DNA of 64,000 nt from Aschersonia sp. MBC 622 (lineage: Eukaryota; Ascomycota; Sordariomycetes; Hypocreales; Clavicipitaceae): positions 1 to 64,000 of the forward strand of contig JARJPL010000558.1 of assembly GCA_030782805.1 (NCBI GenBank). Reading direction: 5' to 3'. A program made the position numbers and the translations under genes. Under the pieces are notes generated by a model. It did no database searches. It saw only the letters and a program-made list of their open reading frames with translations, and was not told the origin of the DNA. Within the stretch, counting starts at the first letter, position 1. Each line of letters begins with the position of its first letter. Below are positions 13,222 to 23,709 of this stretch, in pieces.

Positions 13222-13854
13222 TCACTTCAACTCCTCAATCGGATCAATCTCGCCCTCGTCCTCGTCTCCATACTCCGACTCATCATCCACATGCCCATGA
13301 ATAATCCCCGATGCCATATCCGCAACCAGACTCCACTCAAACGTGAACGGCGGCTCCGACTCGACCGAGTCGAAAAAGTGAATCACGCTCGGCGACGAGG
13401 GATCAAACCACAGCTCCGTCCCGGCCGGCAGCGGCTGCCGCCCGTCCCCGTCCCCGTACCCGTACCCCTCAAAGTGCTTCTGCCGTTGCGCCAGAAACCA
13501 CGGGTGCGCCGCCTCCACGTACTGGCCAATCGTAACGTAGTCGTGCCCCGCGGCGGCCACCATTTCGAAGCGCGCAGGCTCGCTGACCTCCACGTCGCCG
13601 CCCTCGACGCCGAGATAGGTTGCCTCCTCAATTTGTAGCGTGAGTCGCGGCGCGGGCGGGTTGCTACACGGTGCGGCGGCGACGGCGTGCAGCGTGCCGT
13701 CGGGGGATCGCAAGGGCTGCTGTGGTGAAGAGGCGTCCTCGGGGTTGGCGAGGACGCTGACGCAGGTAAAGGCTGGGCTGTCAGCGATTTGCCAGCGCAG
13801 ACGCAGGAATTCAATCGAGGGCTGGGCCTCGTCTATCTCGCTACTGTCGGCCAT
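13222..13854 (-). CDS. Hypothetical protein with acidic C-terminus
   Basis: A single-exon ORF of 210 residues starting MADSSEIDEAQ. The frame is open upstream to 14217, but the acidic start at 13854 was chosen because codons upstream have a different composition. The middle (residues about 70-150) alternates hydrophobic and charged stretches and includes a GYGYGDGDG run encoded by a CCGTCCC-like minisatellite near 13441-13470. The last 20 residues are strongly acidic, with EYGDEDEGEIDPIEE. No signal peptide, membrane segment or known catalytic motif is visible. High GC in third positions supports real coding. I do not recognise the family, and no function is proposed. Confidence 0.7.
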   Translation of the reverse strand: MADSSEIDEAQPSIEFLRLRWQIADSPAFTCVSVLANPEDASSPQQPLRSPDGTLHAVAAAPCSNPPAPRLTLQIEEATYLGVEGGDVEVSEPARFEMVAAAGHDYVTIGQYVEAAHPWFLAQRQKHFEGYGYGDGDGRQPLPAGTELWFDPSSPSVIHFFDSVESEPPFTFEWSLVADMASGIIHGHVDDESEYGDEDEGEIDPIEELK

Positions 13855-14382
13855 TTTCGTAGTATCGTGATGACGGTGAAAAGGTCGGAGATTATGGCCA
13901 GTGAGCAGTCGTATTCGTAGCCTTCTTTTCACCGTAGAGGGGCAGCAAGATTTTGCGCGCGCGCTGCGTAAATAGAAACTTGGTGGAGCGTCGCTGTTGG
14001 GAGGGGAACAATTGTCACGCGGGACATCCAGCACCAACAATGACCATTTTCTGGGGCTGCATTCGGACGGCAAACGAGTAGCATTAAAAGGTTTTCTTTT
14101 CAGCTGACCACCACGGAAGCAAACGCATGGAGAAACAGAGGCAAAATTCGATGCGGTCATGTGAACTGTTGTAAATATTCGGAGCATACAATATCTAGAC
14201 TGAAAGAAAAGCAACACGATAGCTCAAAATTAGCATGCACTAACAGCTAACATCGGCGCTCATCAGCGCCGGAATTTACTTCCTTTGCGATAGCGATCTA
14301 TGAGAATGGAGCAGAACTGCCGGCTTCAGCAACCTCAACGGGGACGCAGGGTCGGTGATTATAGTGCTGCTAGGCAATTGCG
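13855..14382. other. Upstream region of the acidic-protein gene
   Basis: About 530 bp of moderately AT-rich sequence. It probably holds the promoter and 5' UTR of the minus-strand gene ending at 13222. No other feature was recognised. Confidence 0.5.
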
Positions 14383-14988
14383 CTATTCATCGGGAGTAAG
14401 CGAAAACGTCTTGCCTCTCAGCGGCGGCAGCGGCAGCAGCGGCGTCTCTAGAAAGGGACTTAGGCGTTAGCGCACCCAGCTCATCGGATCTAGGAAGTCG
14501 ACCGGGTACGGTTGCCTGTGTGTTCATCGACGAAGCAGAACGAGTACTCGGGCGGCAGGGAGAAGCTGGTGTCGATGGAGAAGTTGACGCGCGCCGCCAG
14601 GAGCTTCTCGTTAACAGCACCGCTTCACCGTCGCGCAGCGGCTGTCCGCGTACAGCACGTCCAAGTGCTCCGGCCGCGCCTTGACCGTGTGCAGGGTGAT
14701 GAGTTCGCCGAGGCTGTGCGCGATGACCAGCGCGCCAGGGTCCGATGAGCCCGCCTGGTTCGACGGAAGCTTGGCGAGGAACTCCTGGAGGTGGCCGGAC
14801 AGCCGCCGGGGGCTTAGACACCAGTCGTAGTCAAAGTTCCAGACGCGCAGGCGGCCGGCCTGCGCGTTGAGCGAGGCTTGCAGCTTGCGGAAGAGCTTGC
14901 GGAAGACGTCGATGGGGCCGATATTCTCGAGCATGCCCTCGATCCGCGTCGTCATGGGCTCCTCGTCGGCCTGTCGTAGGTCTACCTT
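14383..14988 (-). pseudogene. Relic of a LCAT-like / serine lipase gene
   Basis: Read on the minus strand, fragments of one alpha/beta-hydrolase appear in successive frames. 14988-14640 is open and contains DVFRKLFRKLQ, FDYDWCLSP and the nucleophile elbow IAHSLG (an xHSxG motif). The match then jumps frame to PLRDGEAVL, jumps again to VNEKLLAARVNFS...FCFVDE, and again to YPVDFLDPMSW, followed by an in-frame TAA and a short tail ending at 14383. That is at least three frameshifts, a small internal deletion near 14630 and one stop. No single spliced product can rescue it, since the breaks lack splice signals. The family assignment comes from motif recall of fungal phosphatidylcholine-sterol acyltransferase-like lipases. 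It is clearly non-functional. Confidence 0.75.
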
Positions 14989-15504
14989 GCAAGCTTGCGC
15001 CAGAGTCTACACCAGAAAGCATTATTGGCAGCCTCTTGTCGTTTAGTCTGGGCCGATGCGCCTTTCTCATCCCGAGGACTGTTGGCGTGGCCGAGGATTA
15101 GCGAAAAAATTGCCAAAATGCTCGAGGCAGCCAGAACAGGAAATATCTCGAAAGCCTGGGGGGGCAACACGCCGAGCAGTTGACCACGTTGCGTGGGCAA
15201 GGACACACCACCGGCGACGACTCGGTGACTTCAGCCTCGTTGCGTAGGCCTCTGGCAACCTTTGTCTGAAAGGTAAGCAGTCTCGCGGATTATAGTGCCA
15301 CGAGACGAGGCAGGGAGAGCCCGTGGGGACAATCGTACGGACGGAAATGGAGGGCGTGGGTTGTGATACGCTTCGGTGTACAGCTCGTCGCTGACATGAT
15401 CGCGTGTGTTCAGGGCTGGAATACGACAGCCAGCACTATAAATACATCGATTTCTCTACTTTGCCAGTCTTAGCATCCGCCGACTAAGAGTAGAGAGTTG
15501 TTAG
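14989..15504. other. No gene recognised; decayed flank between two broken genes
   Basis: About 515 bp between the lipase relic and the kinase-like gene. Frames are open for short runs, but nothing matches a known family. It could be the unrecognisable 5' part of the lipase relic. Confidence 0.4.
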
Positions 15505-16308
15505 TCAAAGCCAGTCTTCGAGTCTATTGGAAAGCCAAGGACATACATATGCTTTCGCAATACATGCCATCTCCTCTGACTCCTGTCGGAACAGCATTTC
15601 TGTGTGTTCGTCATGAATTGTTCGATCCTCAATGCTCGAAGAGTCAAAGTCCAGCCAGAAGACTCTGTCTCTAGGCGTTCCCTGAACAACCATCATGTTT
15701 CTCGGGTATGGGTCGCCATGAAGGAGGCCGATATTATGGAACTCGGCGAGGATTGCACACAGCCTATCCATGTTATCTTGCGTAAAGTTGTCGAGATCGA
15801 TCTTGTTAGCGTCTGGTATCTATTCAATAATAAGGGCGCTAGGTGGAGTTGTGTCGTCTTCGAACTGGTATAAATCTGGCCAGAGATTTACATCTTCTAT
15901 TCGGTCGATGATTCCGTAGAATTTTGGAACGACACCTCGCTCACAAAAGCCCCTATCTTGAAGCAGTCGATAAGCACACTCCTCAGTGCGGAATTGATCC
16001 CAGTAGCCAGTGTGCTTATACTTGGAAAGGCGTTAGTATGCTATGAATAGGTGCCACGCGAAATTGTCACTGACCACTTTCATAACGCAAAGCTTGTTGC
16101 TGATTTCAACTTTAAAGGTAACAACACACTTATTGCCGTTTTTGCGGTCAATTTTCATCTTCAGAGTCTCAAGAAACGTGACATCAGAAGACTGAATGTC
16201 AACCAGTTCATCGTTCACAGGGTCGTCGGATGGTACAGAGGATGGTGGAAAGCATGGTTGGGAGGATGGAAGAACAGATGCGGCAGAGGCCGGGGGCGAA
16301 GCTGACAT
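15505..16308 (-). pseudogene. Fungal protein-kinase-like gene with one in-frame TAG
   Basis: Exon 1 is 16308-16075 and exon 2 is 16020-15505. The intron 16021-16074 is canonical (GTCAGT, ACTAAC branch, AAG). It would encode about 249 residues. Motifs fit the kinase-like family expanded in Hypocreales and relatives: a K in VMKV (beta-3 lysine position), catalytic-loop HGDPYPRN (HxD...N), and WLDFDS in place of DFG. The only lesion is a TAG at 15822-15820, between LIIE and IPDANKIDLDNF, where relatives normally have a tyrosine. Both flanks are in the same frame and still well conserved. This means either very recent inactivation or a base-calling error. It lies beside the lipase relic, in a stretch that seems to be decaying. 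Confidence 0.8.
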
Positions 16309-16696
16309 GTCGTAGATGGATGATGCGGCATATCGCTAATCACTATTGACATGCGCGGTGATGAAGACGAAGGACAAACGAAGCCGGTGGGCAGGGAGAT
16401 GGAGCGAGCGCTGGGGCTCAATAGGATGCGCCCACTTTGGTGGTGAGTACCACAACAAAGGCTAACTACGGAGTAGGTATTTAGAGATACCCCTGCATTT
16501 GACAACACTGACGTGCAAGTTCTAAGACATCTTCGAGCAAACACATTCATGTGTCGGAAATGACTTGGTAAAATAAACAATTAATAACACTTCTTTCTCT
16601 ATGTAAGTCTTCTACTTGTATAAACTCTATGTTTCCATCACAAAGCCCAATTCCTTCCCACGATAATTGCATCCTACCCACCGGAAACGCACTCCT
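16309..16696. other. Spacer between kinase-like gene and allantoinase
   Basis: About 390 bp: the promoter side of the kinase-like gene and the 3' flank of the allantoinase gene. No gene was recognised. Confidence 0.5.
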
Positions 16697-18280
16697 CTAC
16701 CTTCTCCTCTCCGTAATGGGCTCGCCCACTGGCTTCTCCGTGACCAAGCCGTCCCGACCCGCGCCGTGCTCAAAGATCTTGGTGCCGCGCAGCCACGTTT
16801 CCTTGACGCGGCCCGTGAACGCGTGACCCTCCCACGGCGAGCAGCGGTTCTTCCAGCGCATGTCGCCCTGCGAAAACGTCCACACCTCGGCGTCGTCAAA
16901 GACGCAAATGTCGGCGTCCAGGCCCGCCCGGAGCGCGCCCTTGCGGTGTGCGAGCCCAACCTGCTCCGCCGTCGCCTGGCAGCAGAGGCGCACCATGTCG
17001 ACCAGGCTCGGCACCGCCGTGCTAGACGACGTTGCCGCGCGGGCTTTGGCCGACGAGTGCAAGATTGGCAGGCCGAGGCCGACAGATGAGATGCCGCCCC
17101 AAGCGGCGAAAAAGTCGCCGCGCGTGCCGTCGCCATTGTTCTTCGCCTCAGCGTCCTGGGAGGCGACTTCTTTTTGCAAATGCGCCGGCAGCAGCTTCAG
17201 TTCGGGCGTGCACGGCGAGTGATCCGACACGACCGTCGTGATGCACGAGTCGGCCGCGACGAGCTCCTCCCACAAGCCGTCGCGGTTCCTGCCCTCGCGG
17301 ATCGGCGGGCAGCACTTGTGCCGCGTGTCTCCCTGGTCGATCTCTTCAGACGAGAGCCCCAGATAGTGAAAGCACGTCTCGGCGGTGATGTGGGTGCCCT
17401 TGGCGCGCGCAGCCTTGAGCAGTGGAATCACTTGCGTGGCCGACAGGTGCACAATGTGAAGATGTAGCTTGGGCGCGAGGTGTGCGAGGGAGAGAATTTC
17501 CTCGACGGCGCACGTCTCAAACGAGGGCGGGCGCGAGTCGAGGAAAGATTGGTAGGCGGTGGCATCGGAGCTGCTGGCGTCAATGGTCGGCGCGCCCTCC
17601 TGCGGCACCATTTCCGCGTGAAACATGAGCGTAGTGGGCGAGTCTTTGAGCGTATCCATGGCGAGAGCGACGTCTTTTCCAGTCACGGCAGGAAACTCGT
17701 CGACCTAGAATAGAAATCTCAGTCAAAGTACATGGTAAGGAGTTGGAACCGTGAAGGGCTCGTGAAGGGCTGTACTTACACCGGATTCAATCAGGAAGCC
17801 CTTGAAGCCGCGGACGCCCGCCTCGACGAGAGGCTTTAGCTCCTCAGCATTGCCCGGGATGACGCCGCCGTAAAAGCCCACATCCACCCAGCACTGTCCC
17901 TGGCTGGCCGCGAGCTTCTCCCGGAACCCTTGCACCGTCGTCGTAGGTGGAATGGCGTTCAGCGGCATGTCAATCACAGTTGTCACGCCGCCACTTGCCG
18001 CCGCGCGCGTACCCGTCCAGAAGCCCTCCCACTCGGTGCGGCCGGGCTCGTTGAGGTGCACGTGCGCATCGACCAGTCCAGGCAGAAGCACCTTTGGCGA
18101 GTGGTCAATGTACGTAGCATCGCTGGGAAAGGTGTCTCGCGGCAGGATTCTAGGCTCAACCGAGACAATTTTGCCGGTGGCTGCCGACACGGCAATAGTT
18201 GCGGGCGATTCAATGAGCGAGCCGTCGGGGCCTGGGAGGACTGCCCGCGATGACACGAGTATCGTCAAAGGTCCCGACAT
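16697..18280 (-). CDS. DAL1: Allantoinase
   Basis: Exons are 18280-17780 and 17704-16697, giving 502 residues. Intron 17705-17779 (GTAAGT..CTAG) joins LIESG to VDEFPAV. The enzyme is a cyclic amidohydrolase that opens allantoin to allantoate in purine catabolism. Dimetal-site residues are visible: HxH as DAHVHLNEPG (H73, H75), a lysine in GFKGF (K160) in the position of the carbamylated lysine, then HAE, a second HxxH-like HIVHLS, and SDHSPC. Length matches the family. The in-frame codon at 18364 is GTG, so the ATG at 18280 is taken as the start. No other purine-catabolism gene is adjacent; a DAL5-type transporter lies 40 kb away and is not obviously linked. Confidence 0.95.
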
Positions 18281-19323
18281 GGTGTTTGTCGGCAAAGCAG
18301 CGAGTTGAAGATGGTGGGGGCGGGGTAACTGCTTGCTCACGATTGTTGTGGTAAAGCCAGTCACTGAGAGACGTGGGCTTCTATCAGTAATAACCTATCC
18401 TGGCTTGCCAAAAGAAGAGAGAAATAAAGCACTGCTTTTTTAAAGTTCAGGGGTAGGAGATATGCGCAGAGAATTGAGTTTGCGCAAATCTGGGTCAAAG
18501 GGTTCGAGTTGTCGGAAACCACCAAATGGGGCGCCGTCGGCCGCTGCCGGTTGAGCTAGCCTTGCTGCAGACTCGGCGCCGGTGTTTGTGAGGAACAGCC
18601 CAGGCGGTCGAGGCTCCTCGAAGCGCCGGGTGCTACCACTAGAATCTGCATCTGGATTTTCGCAATGGCCGCAATTATCTGCAGTTGTCGGAGCTGGGCG
18701 AGGAGACTACCTCATACTTCTCATGCACCAACAAGGCGTCTTGACACATCCCGCAGCTTCACTTATAAGCACATGGTCGGACTTGGCCGCCAACCGAAAT
18801 CACGGAACGTCCATGGCCAAGTGGGCCAAACCGAAGCTGCGGCCTGCTTCCGAAAGCTATGCAGGTCGCTCTATCTCTGAGAGAATGTCACCGAGGCCCT
18901 TGTTGGACATTATTTCGCATGTGAATGACAGATTGCAGGGCACAGTGCAAGGATCGTCGGTAACCGCCCTGTGCCTAATATTTCAAGCTGGCCGATAAAG
19001 ATTAAACAAAGAGACGGGTCTCATGACAGACTCTGATTTACAACAGATAATGTCTTTCTATCCTGGTGCTATCAAAGCTTCTCGATCCAAACCCGTATCC
19101 TGTCTATATGTGCCATCATAAGAAAGCCCCATGCAAAAAGATCCCTTCTCATGCCAACCTCTCATACATATCTTACTAAACTTCCTAATCGCTAGCCGTC
19201 GAACGATTGTAATTACAGTATAAATGTTAAACGCTATTTGTACAAGGTGAGCAGAGGCGCATAAGGTCTGAGTTTCCGTCATGGCCGCCTGATCAGCCGT
19301 TTTCGAGGGTGGGGTTTTTCTAT
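18281..19323. other. Intergenic region, allantoinase promoter and COQ1 3' flank
   Basis: About 1 kb. A 139-codon ORF at 18582-18998 (+) lacks family motifs and consistent codon bias, so it is not called. The left 300 bp is the likely allantoinase promoter. AT-rich sequence at 19030-19310 is the probable 3' UTR of the minus-strand COQ1 gene. Confidence 0.5.
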
Positions 19324-20722
19324 TTATTTCTTGCGTTTGACCGTCTTCTCGGCCATCTCGATGAGGCCATCTTTGGCTTCACTGTCGGGGAAATGTGCAA
19401 TGGCGGCAATGGCCTTTTCGGAGTATTCGTGGGCAAGGGCGTTGGTCTGCTCGATTCCGTCGCTTTGCAGGACTAGTTCGCGGGCCTGCGAAGAGTAAGT
19501 GAACAGCTCAAAAGTTGGAGGGTAAGTGTGTACTCACGCGCTGAACATCGCCATCGTTCTCAAACTTGCGGCCAACCAGGGCACCAAGCTCCGGGTTTTC
19601 CTTCCAAGCAAACAGGAGTGGTGCAGTGGCGAGGCCAAGCTCGAGGTCAGCACCGGCGGGTTTTCCAAGGTCCTTGTCAGAACGAGTGTAGTCGAGCATG
19701 TCGTCAACGAGCTGAAATGCCAGTCCGAGATTTCTGCCATAAGCGTAGGCAGCCTCGACAGTGGCAACGTCGGTATTGCCAAGCAAAGCAGCAGCACGGC
19801 AAGACTTGGAGATGAGACTGGCAGTCTTTAGGTACGTCTTTTGTAGATAATAGCTGAGTGTCTCCTCGGACCACTTGGGATTGCGCTCGTCTCGCTCAGT
19901 ATTCTTCAATTGCATGAATTCGCCTTCCACCAGGTTGGCGATTACGGTTGCCAAGAGCTCAACGACTTCGGCATTGCGTAGACGCGCCAGGGCGACGGAC
20001 GCTCTACCAAGCAAAAAATCTCCGGCAAGCACGGCCATCTTATTGCCAAACGCGAGATTGGCAGACGGAGAACCGCGACGCGCCTCAGAGTGGTCAATGA
20101 CATCGTCGTGCAGCAGTGAAGCTGTATGGATAAGCTCGGCGATCTCGGCCAGGCGACGCTGGCTGGGGAGAATGTCTAGTTCCGGGTTGGCCATGTCGGC
20201 CTCGGGCGCCGTCAAAGGAAGCGCAGAGGGATTGAAGTCGCCAAGAACCTGGCCAGGCGATATTGAAGAATCGATGCCGCGAGCGGTTTGCGGGCTGTCG
20301 CTGTGCGGATTCTTTGGACATTGGTGCGTGGCTCTGCTCATTAGCAGGACAATCAAGGGTCGGACGTGCTTGCCCTCGGCTTGGGTATAGTATTTCGCGA
20401 CTCGGTCAAGAGAAGGGTGGCCAGAACCGAGAAGCTTTCGGATATTACCAGTGAGGAACTTCATCTCTTTGGCGACTGTGCGAAGGGGGTCAATGGCCAT
20501 GGTGTCATTGCCGGCCTTCTTGACGACATTGCCAACGACATTGGAGGCAACCTGCACCGCGGCTGCCCAGGCTGAGTCCCTCTTCGATGTCGAATGGATA
20601 GGGGATCGCTGTGCTCGTGATGGTTCTCGTGGCAGTCGACAAAGCACACAGGACGGTGCCGCAGTCCTCCGGGCTGCAGCCTGGGTAAGGGCGGATGAGG
20701 ATCGTTGACGTAGGCTCATCAT
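19324..20722 (-). CDS. COQ1: Mitochondrial all-trans polyprenyl diphosphate synthase (ubiquinone side chain)
   Basis: Exons are 20722-19538 and 19485-19324, giving 448 residues. Intron 19486-19537 (GTGAGT..GCAG) joins DVQR to ARELV. It makes the polyprenyl tail of ubiquinone. The N-terminus is rich in R, S and A with no acid for about 40 residues, a typical mitochondrial presequence. The first Asp-rich motif is HDDVIDH, followed by RRGSPSAN; the second is QLVDDMLDY, both characteristic of trans-prenyltransferases. GKHVRP is the substrate-binding motif near the N-terminus of the fold. A low-complexity insert with ISPGQVLGDFNPSALP is usual in filamentous fungi. The codon at 20740 is GTG, so the ATG at 20722 (or the next one, 20719) is the start. 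It is head-to-head with VMA12. Confidence 0.95.
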
Positions 20723-21177
20723 GAGACAAGACAGCTCCACAGGCTCGAGAAAGAGAAATGAGCGGCTCTCTGTGTGGAAAATCCTGGGAATTCGGTCTTC
20801 CGAGCGCGCCTAAACCACCGGAAACTCAATTGAGGCAAAATGCGGGATGCTGTTCAAATATTTACGGAGCGAGACTGCTAGGAATAAGTATCGCTGGCTA
20901 AACTTTTGCATCCGCTTTCATGCGCGGCGGGTCAAGCCGGAGCCCACTAAAATGACATTTCCGGGCCTCCGATTGGCTAAATGAGCCACTTTTCGCATCG
21001 GACTTGGTTTGTCGATATCAGTTGTTTCAACTTGCCTGCCACCGATGTTATCGTTATCATCACCGCATTTCGTCGGTTCTGGCCGCGGCCCGTGCAAGCG
21101 CAAAATTAACGCATCGAAGATATACCTCATATCAGTTAATTTGCAGAGCTTTCTGCGCCTCATACGCTTTACGTGCG
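20723..21177. promoter_or_regulatory. Bidirectional promoter region between COQ1 and VMA12
   Basis: 455 bp separate two divergent start codons, so both promoters must lie here. No specific regulator site was identified. Confidence 0.6.
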
Positions 21178-22039
21178 ATGGTTCTTCTAACCATGACGCA
21201 GTCCATCGTGGACTGCCTCGCGCGCATAGATTATCAGGCCATGAACCCTGACGAATCGAGCGATCCTTCCCTCGTCAATCCCGCCATCGGCAACCCAATA
21301 CTACATAGCCAAATACTACGACTCTCGAAATCCCAGAAAGCTTTCCGCTTAGAGGAGCTGCTACGAGGGTCGCAGATCTACGTCACGCCGCCAGCGCCGA
21401 AGCCTGCAAAGGTACGCACCGCGGAAGGGACTGCTACTGACGAAAGTGCCTTGATGGAGTCACTCACACGAAGCCTAGTCACCCGAGTATATTGCCCTCA
21501 TGGCCAAGCTTCGCCGAGATGAGGATGCTCGCGCCTACCAACGAATGATCAACCCTCCCATCCCGCTCGAGACTTTTAAAGATCGTTTCCCCAACTCGGC
21601 TCGATCCTTTGCTGCTGCAAACAAACCCACGAGCGATGCGGACATCGGCGACGATGATGTCATATACAACGAAATACATAGGCAGGTCATGCTACTGATT
21701 AACTTCCTCGTCAGCATCGCCGGTGTAGCTGCAACGCTCTGGATTCTCGGTCGATGGTGGAGTCTCCCAGCCCGTCTGCTCCTTACCATGGCTGGCAGTA
21801 TACTCGTCGCTATCGCCGAAGTGGCCGTTTACGGTGGCTACGTGTGGCGCATGGGCGAGGCGAAGCGCAAGGAAGACATCCGACCTGAGCGGAAAGAGGT
21901 CGTGCAGACCTGGATTGTAGGCAAAGACAAAGATGGCAAAGATGAACGGGATGAGGCCGTATTACTGCCCGAAAAAATACATGTTACAGACAGTCAACTC
22001 AAGAAAAGGGTTGCAAAAGGTGCAGACGTAGACTCATAG
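21178..22039 (+). CDS. VMA12: Vma12/TMEM199-family V-ATPase assembly factor of the ER
   Basis: Exons are 21178-21411 and 21479-22039, giving 264 residues. Intron 21412-21478 (GTACGC, CTACTGAC branch, CTAG) joins PAPKPAK to SPEYIALMAKLR. The family helps assemble the membrane sector of the vacuolar ATPase in the ER. The conserved core is LEELLRGSQIYV followed by SPEYIALMAKLR and EARAYQRM-type sequence. Two membrane helices follow, near residues 145-165 and 172-192, as expected. The C-terminus is charged and presumably cytosolic. The ATG at 21193 is an alternative start five codons downstream. Confidence 0.9.
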
Positions 22040-22504
22040 CCCGCCATGTAAAAATAATGAATTATACGGCACTGAGCCTTAATCAATGCGAGCATCCAAG
22101 CTAATACCAGTAGAAAGTGACTTGTCTGCTGCTGTACTGAAAATCGAGCTGTGGCACCACTCAACGCGAAATCGACACCCTGCTACGCCATTAGCGCGAA
22201 CCGTCAAAGTGGTACGCGCTTTCTTAGGTTGGTGCCTGGTAGCCTGTAGGTACCAGCTGGCGTCGCGTCTTTCGTGTCGCGCCATGCTTTTAACACCAGT
22301 GGGGGCCAAGTATTCTAGAGGTCCTTGGAGTTGCAGCTTGCAAACAGTATTCTTTCTGCGTGCGATTCTGGATATTCTGTTTCTCAGTCTCGGTTCGAAT
22401 TTTATTTCACTAAGCGTTCTCGAAACTCGTCTATACAACACTCTCTTCCACGATCGCCCACATTTTCTCCATCGCCTTTGCCTCGCAAACGAGACATTCG
22501 GACC
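22040..22504. other. Intergenic region upstream of the zinc-finger gene
   Basis: 465 bp. A CT-rich stretch (about 22430-22495) just before the ATG at 22505 looks like a fungal core promoter / 5' UTR. No gene was recognised. Confidence 0.5.
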
Positions 22505-23378
22505 ATGATCAGCTCGTCACCAGAATACGCCATGCAAGTCCATATTAAATTCGCAATTTTAGCTACTACCCGCGATTCTAACGCCTCGCAGAACTAAGCC
22601 AGGTGTACGGCCACTGTCACGAAAACGTGACAAGCCTCTGCGTACATATGGCAAGCGATCAACGGCGACGCCAGAGCCTCGATCTGAACCCCCAGCAAAG
22701 AGGGCCCGAACTGCATGCACCGTCCTCGATGACAAGAACATCAAGCCACTCGGCTTCATTGTTCACGAAGATCATGTGCCCACAAACCTCTCCGTTTTTA
22801 AAGCAAAGCCACAACCTACCGCTGAGCAGGGCCAAGGGAAGCAGCCGCTGTCCAAGCCTGAACTGAATCCTCCTGCGAAGCGATCGATTCTCAACTACTT
22901 CAGACCCACGACCCATCTCATACCTATAGAGCCCACAAAGGCCAACACTCTTCCAGGCGCAGGTTGTGTCGAGGAGAAGACAGATCGGCCAGTAGCGCAG
23001 CCCAAGAGTCGGCTGCTGCGGATTCGGTTGAATCAGTCTATTCACCGTGACGACGAGACTGGTCAAGAACGAGATCACAGCCGCATGTCTGAGAAAGACG
23101 AGCCAAAAGACGTAATGAAAGGAATACCACAACCACGATCCAAACGAAGGCTGGGTGGCGGTGGCGGCTCAGCAGGTTCCGGCTGCAGACGTGTTAGGCG
23201 GAAGCCATCATCTACAGAAGTGCAAACGACGCTCAATATTTCGAGCAAGGCTGCCTTTTCCGAGTGCACAATTTGCGATACAGTTTGGAATCCTTTATAC
23301 CCCGACGACGTCAAATATCACACCAAACGGCACGCTGCACACCTAAAAATGAAGAAGAAACGAGAGGATGATTTTTAG
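22505..23378 (+). CDS. Protein with an Eco1/ESCO-type zinc finger but no acetyltransferase domain
   Basis: Predicted exons are 22505-22533 and 22592-23378, giving 271 residues. The intron would be GC-AG: GCAAGT donor at 22534, TTCTAACG branch, CAG at 22591. It is needed because the downstream frame, with the conserved KPLRTYGKR, has no ATG. The N-terminal KPLRTYGKR plus PPAKRAR motif and the mid SILNYFRP (PIP-box-like) motif resemble cohesin acetyltransferases. Near residues 225-265 is the zf-C2H2_3 signature: TTLNI, CTICDTVWNPL, then H..KRHAAH. The stop follows 10 residues later. The downstream Acetyltransf_13 domain of Eco1 is absent, and none is found in the next 1 kb. It could be a truncated Eco1 or a free-standing zinc-finger protein. 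Confidence 0.72.
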
Positions 23379-23709
23379 CGTAATGACTACGATTGCTCAT
23401 TAATGGATACCTTTTTGCTTTCAGATTTTACTTGTGCCAAGTGGTTGTGTGTATGATGGAAAACCACGAACGCAATATTAATTACACTATTAGTTAGTTC
23501 ACAGCGTTCTTTCACGAAGCCAGGCTACACGTGCCAGCTGGCTCGTAATCAAAGCAGAGCTGCTGACCTGGCCATCGGCCTAAGCGTTACGTTCTGGCGC
23601 TTGTCCTCGTTCTCGAATGCCTCGTATGTACTCTTGACTGTTCCTACCAGCAACAAATGGCTGCGCTGGCTGCTCTTCAGGACGCTTCACGACGGCGATT
23701 ACTGGCGCA

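Noticed and set aside
13855..14217. 121-codon upstream extension of the acidic-protein ORF
   Set aside because: Composition changes sharply at 13854; the extension looks like leader sequence that happens to be open.
18495..18530. tRNA B-box-like GGGTTCGAGTT
   Set aside because: No matching acceptor stem, anticodon arm or A box could be folded around it.
18582..18998. 139-codon plus ORF upstream of allantoinase
   Set aside because: Overlaps other open frames, lacks domain motifs and starts at a GTG.
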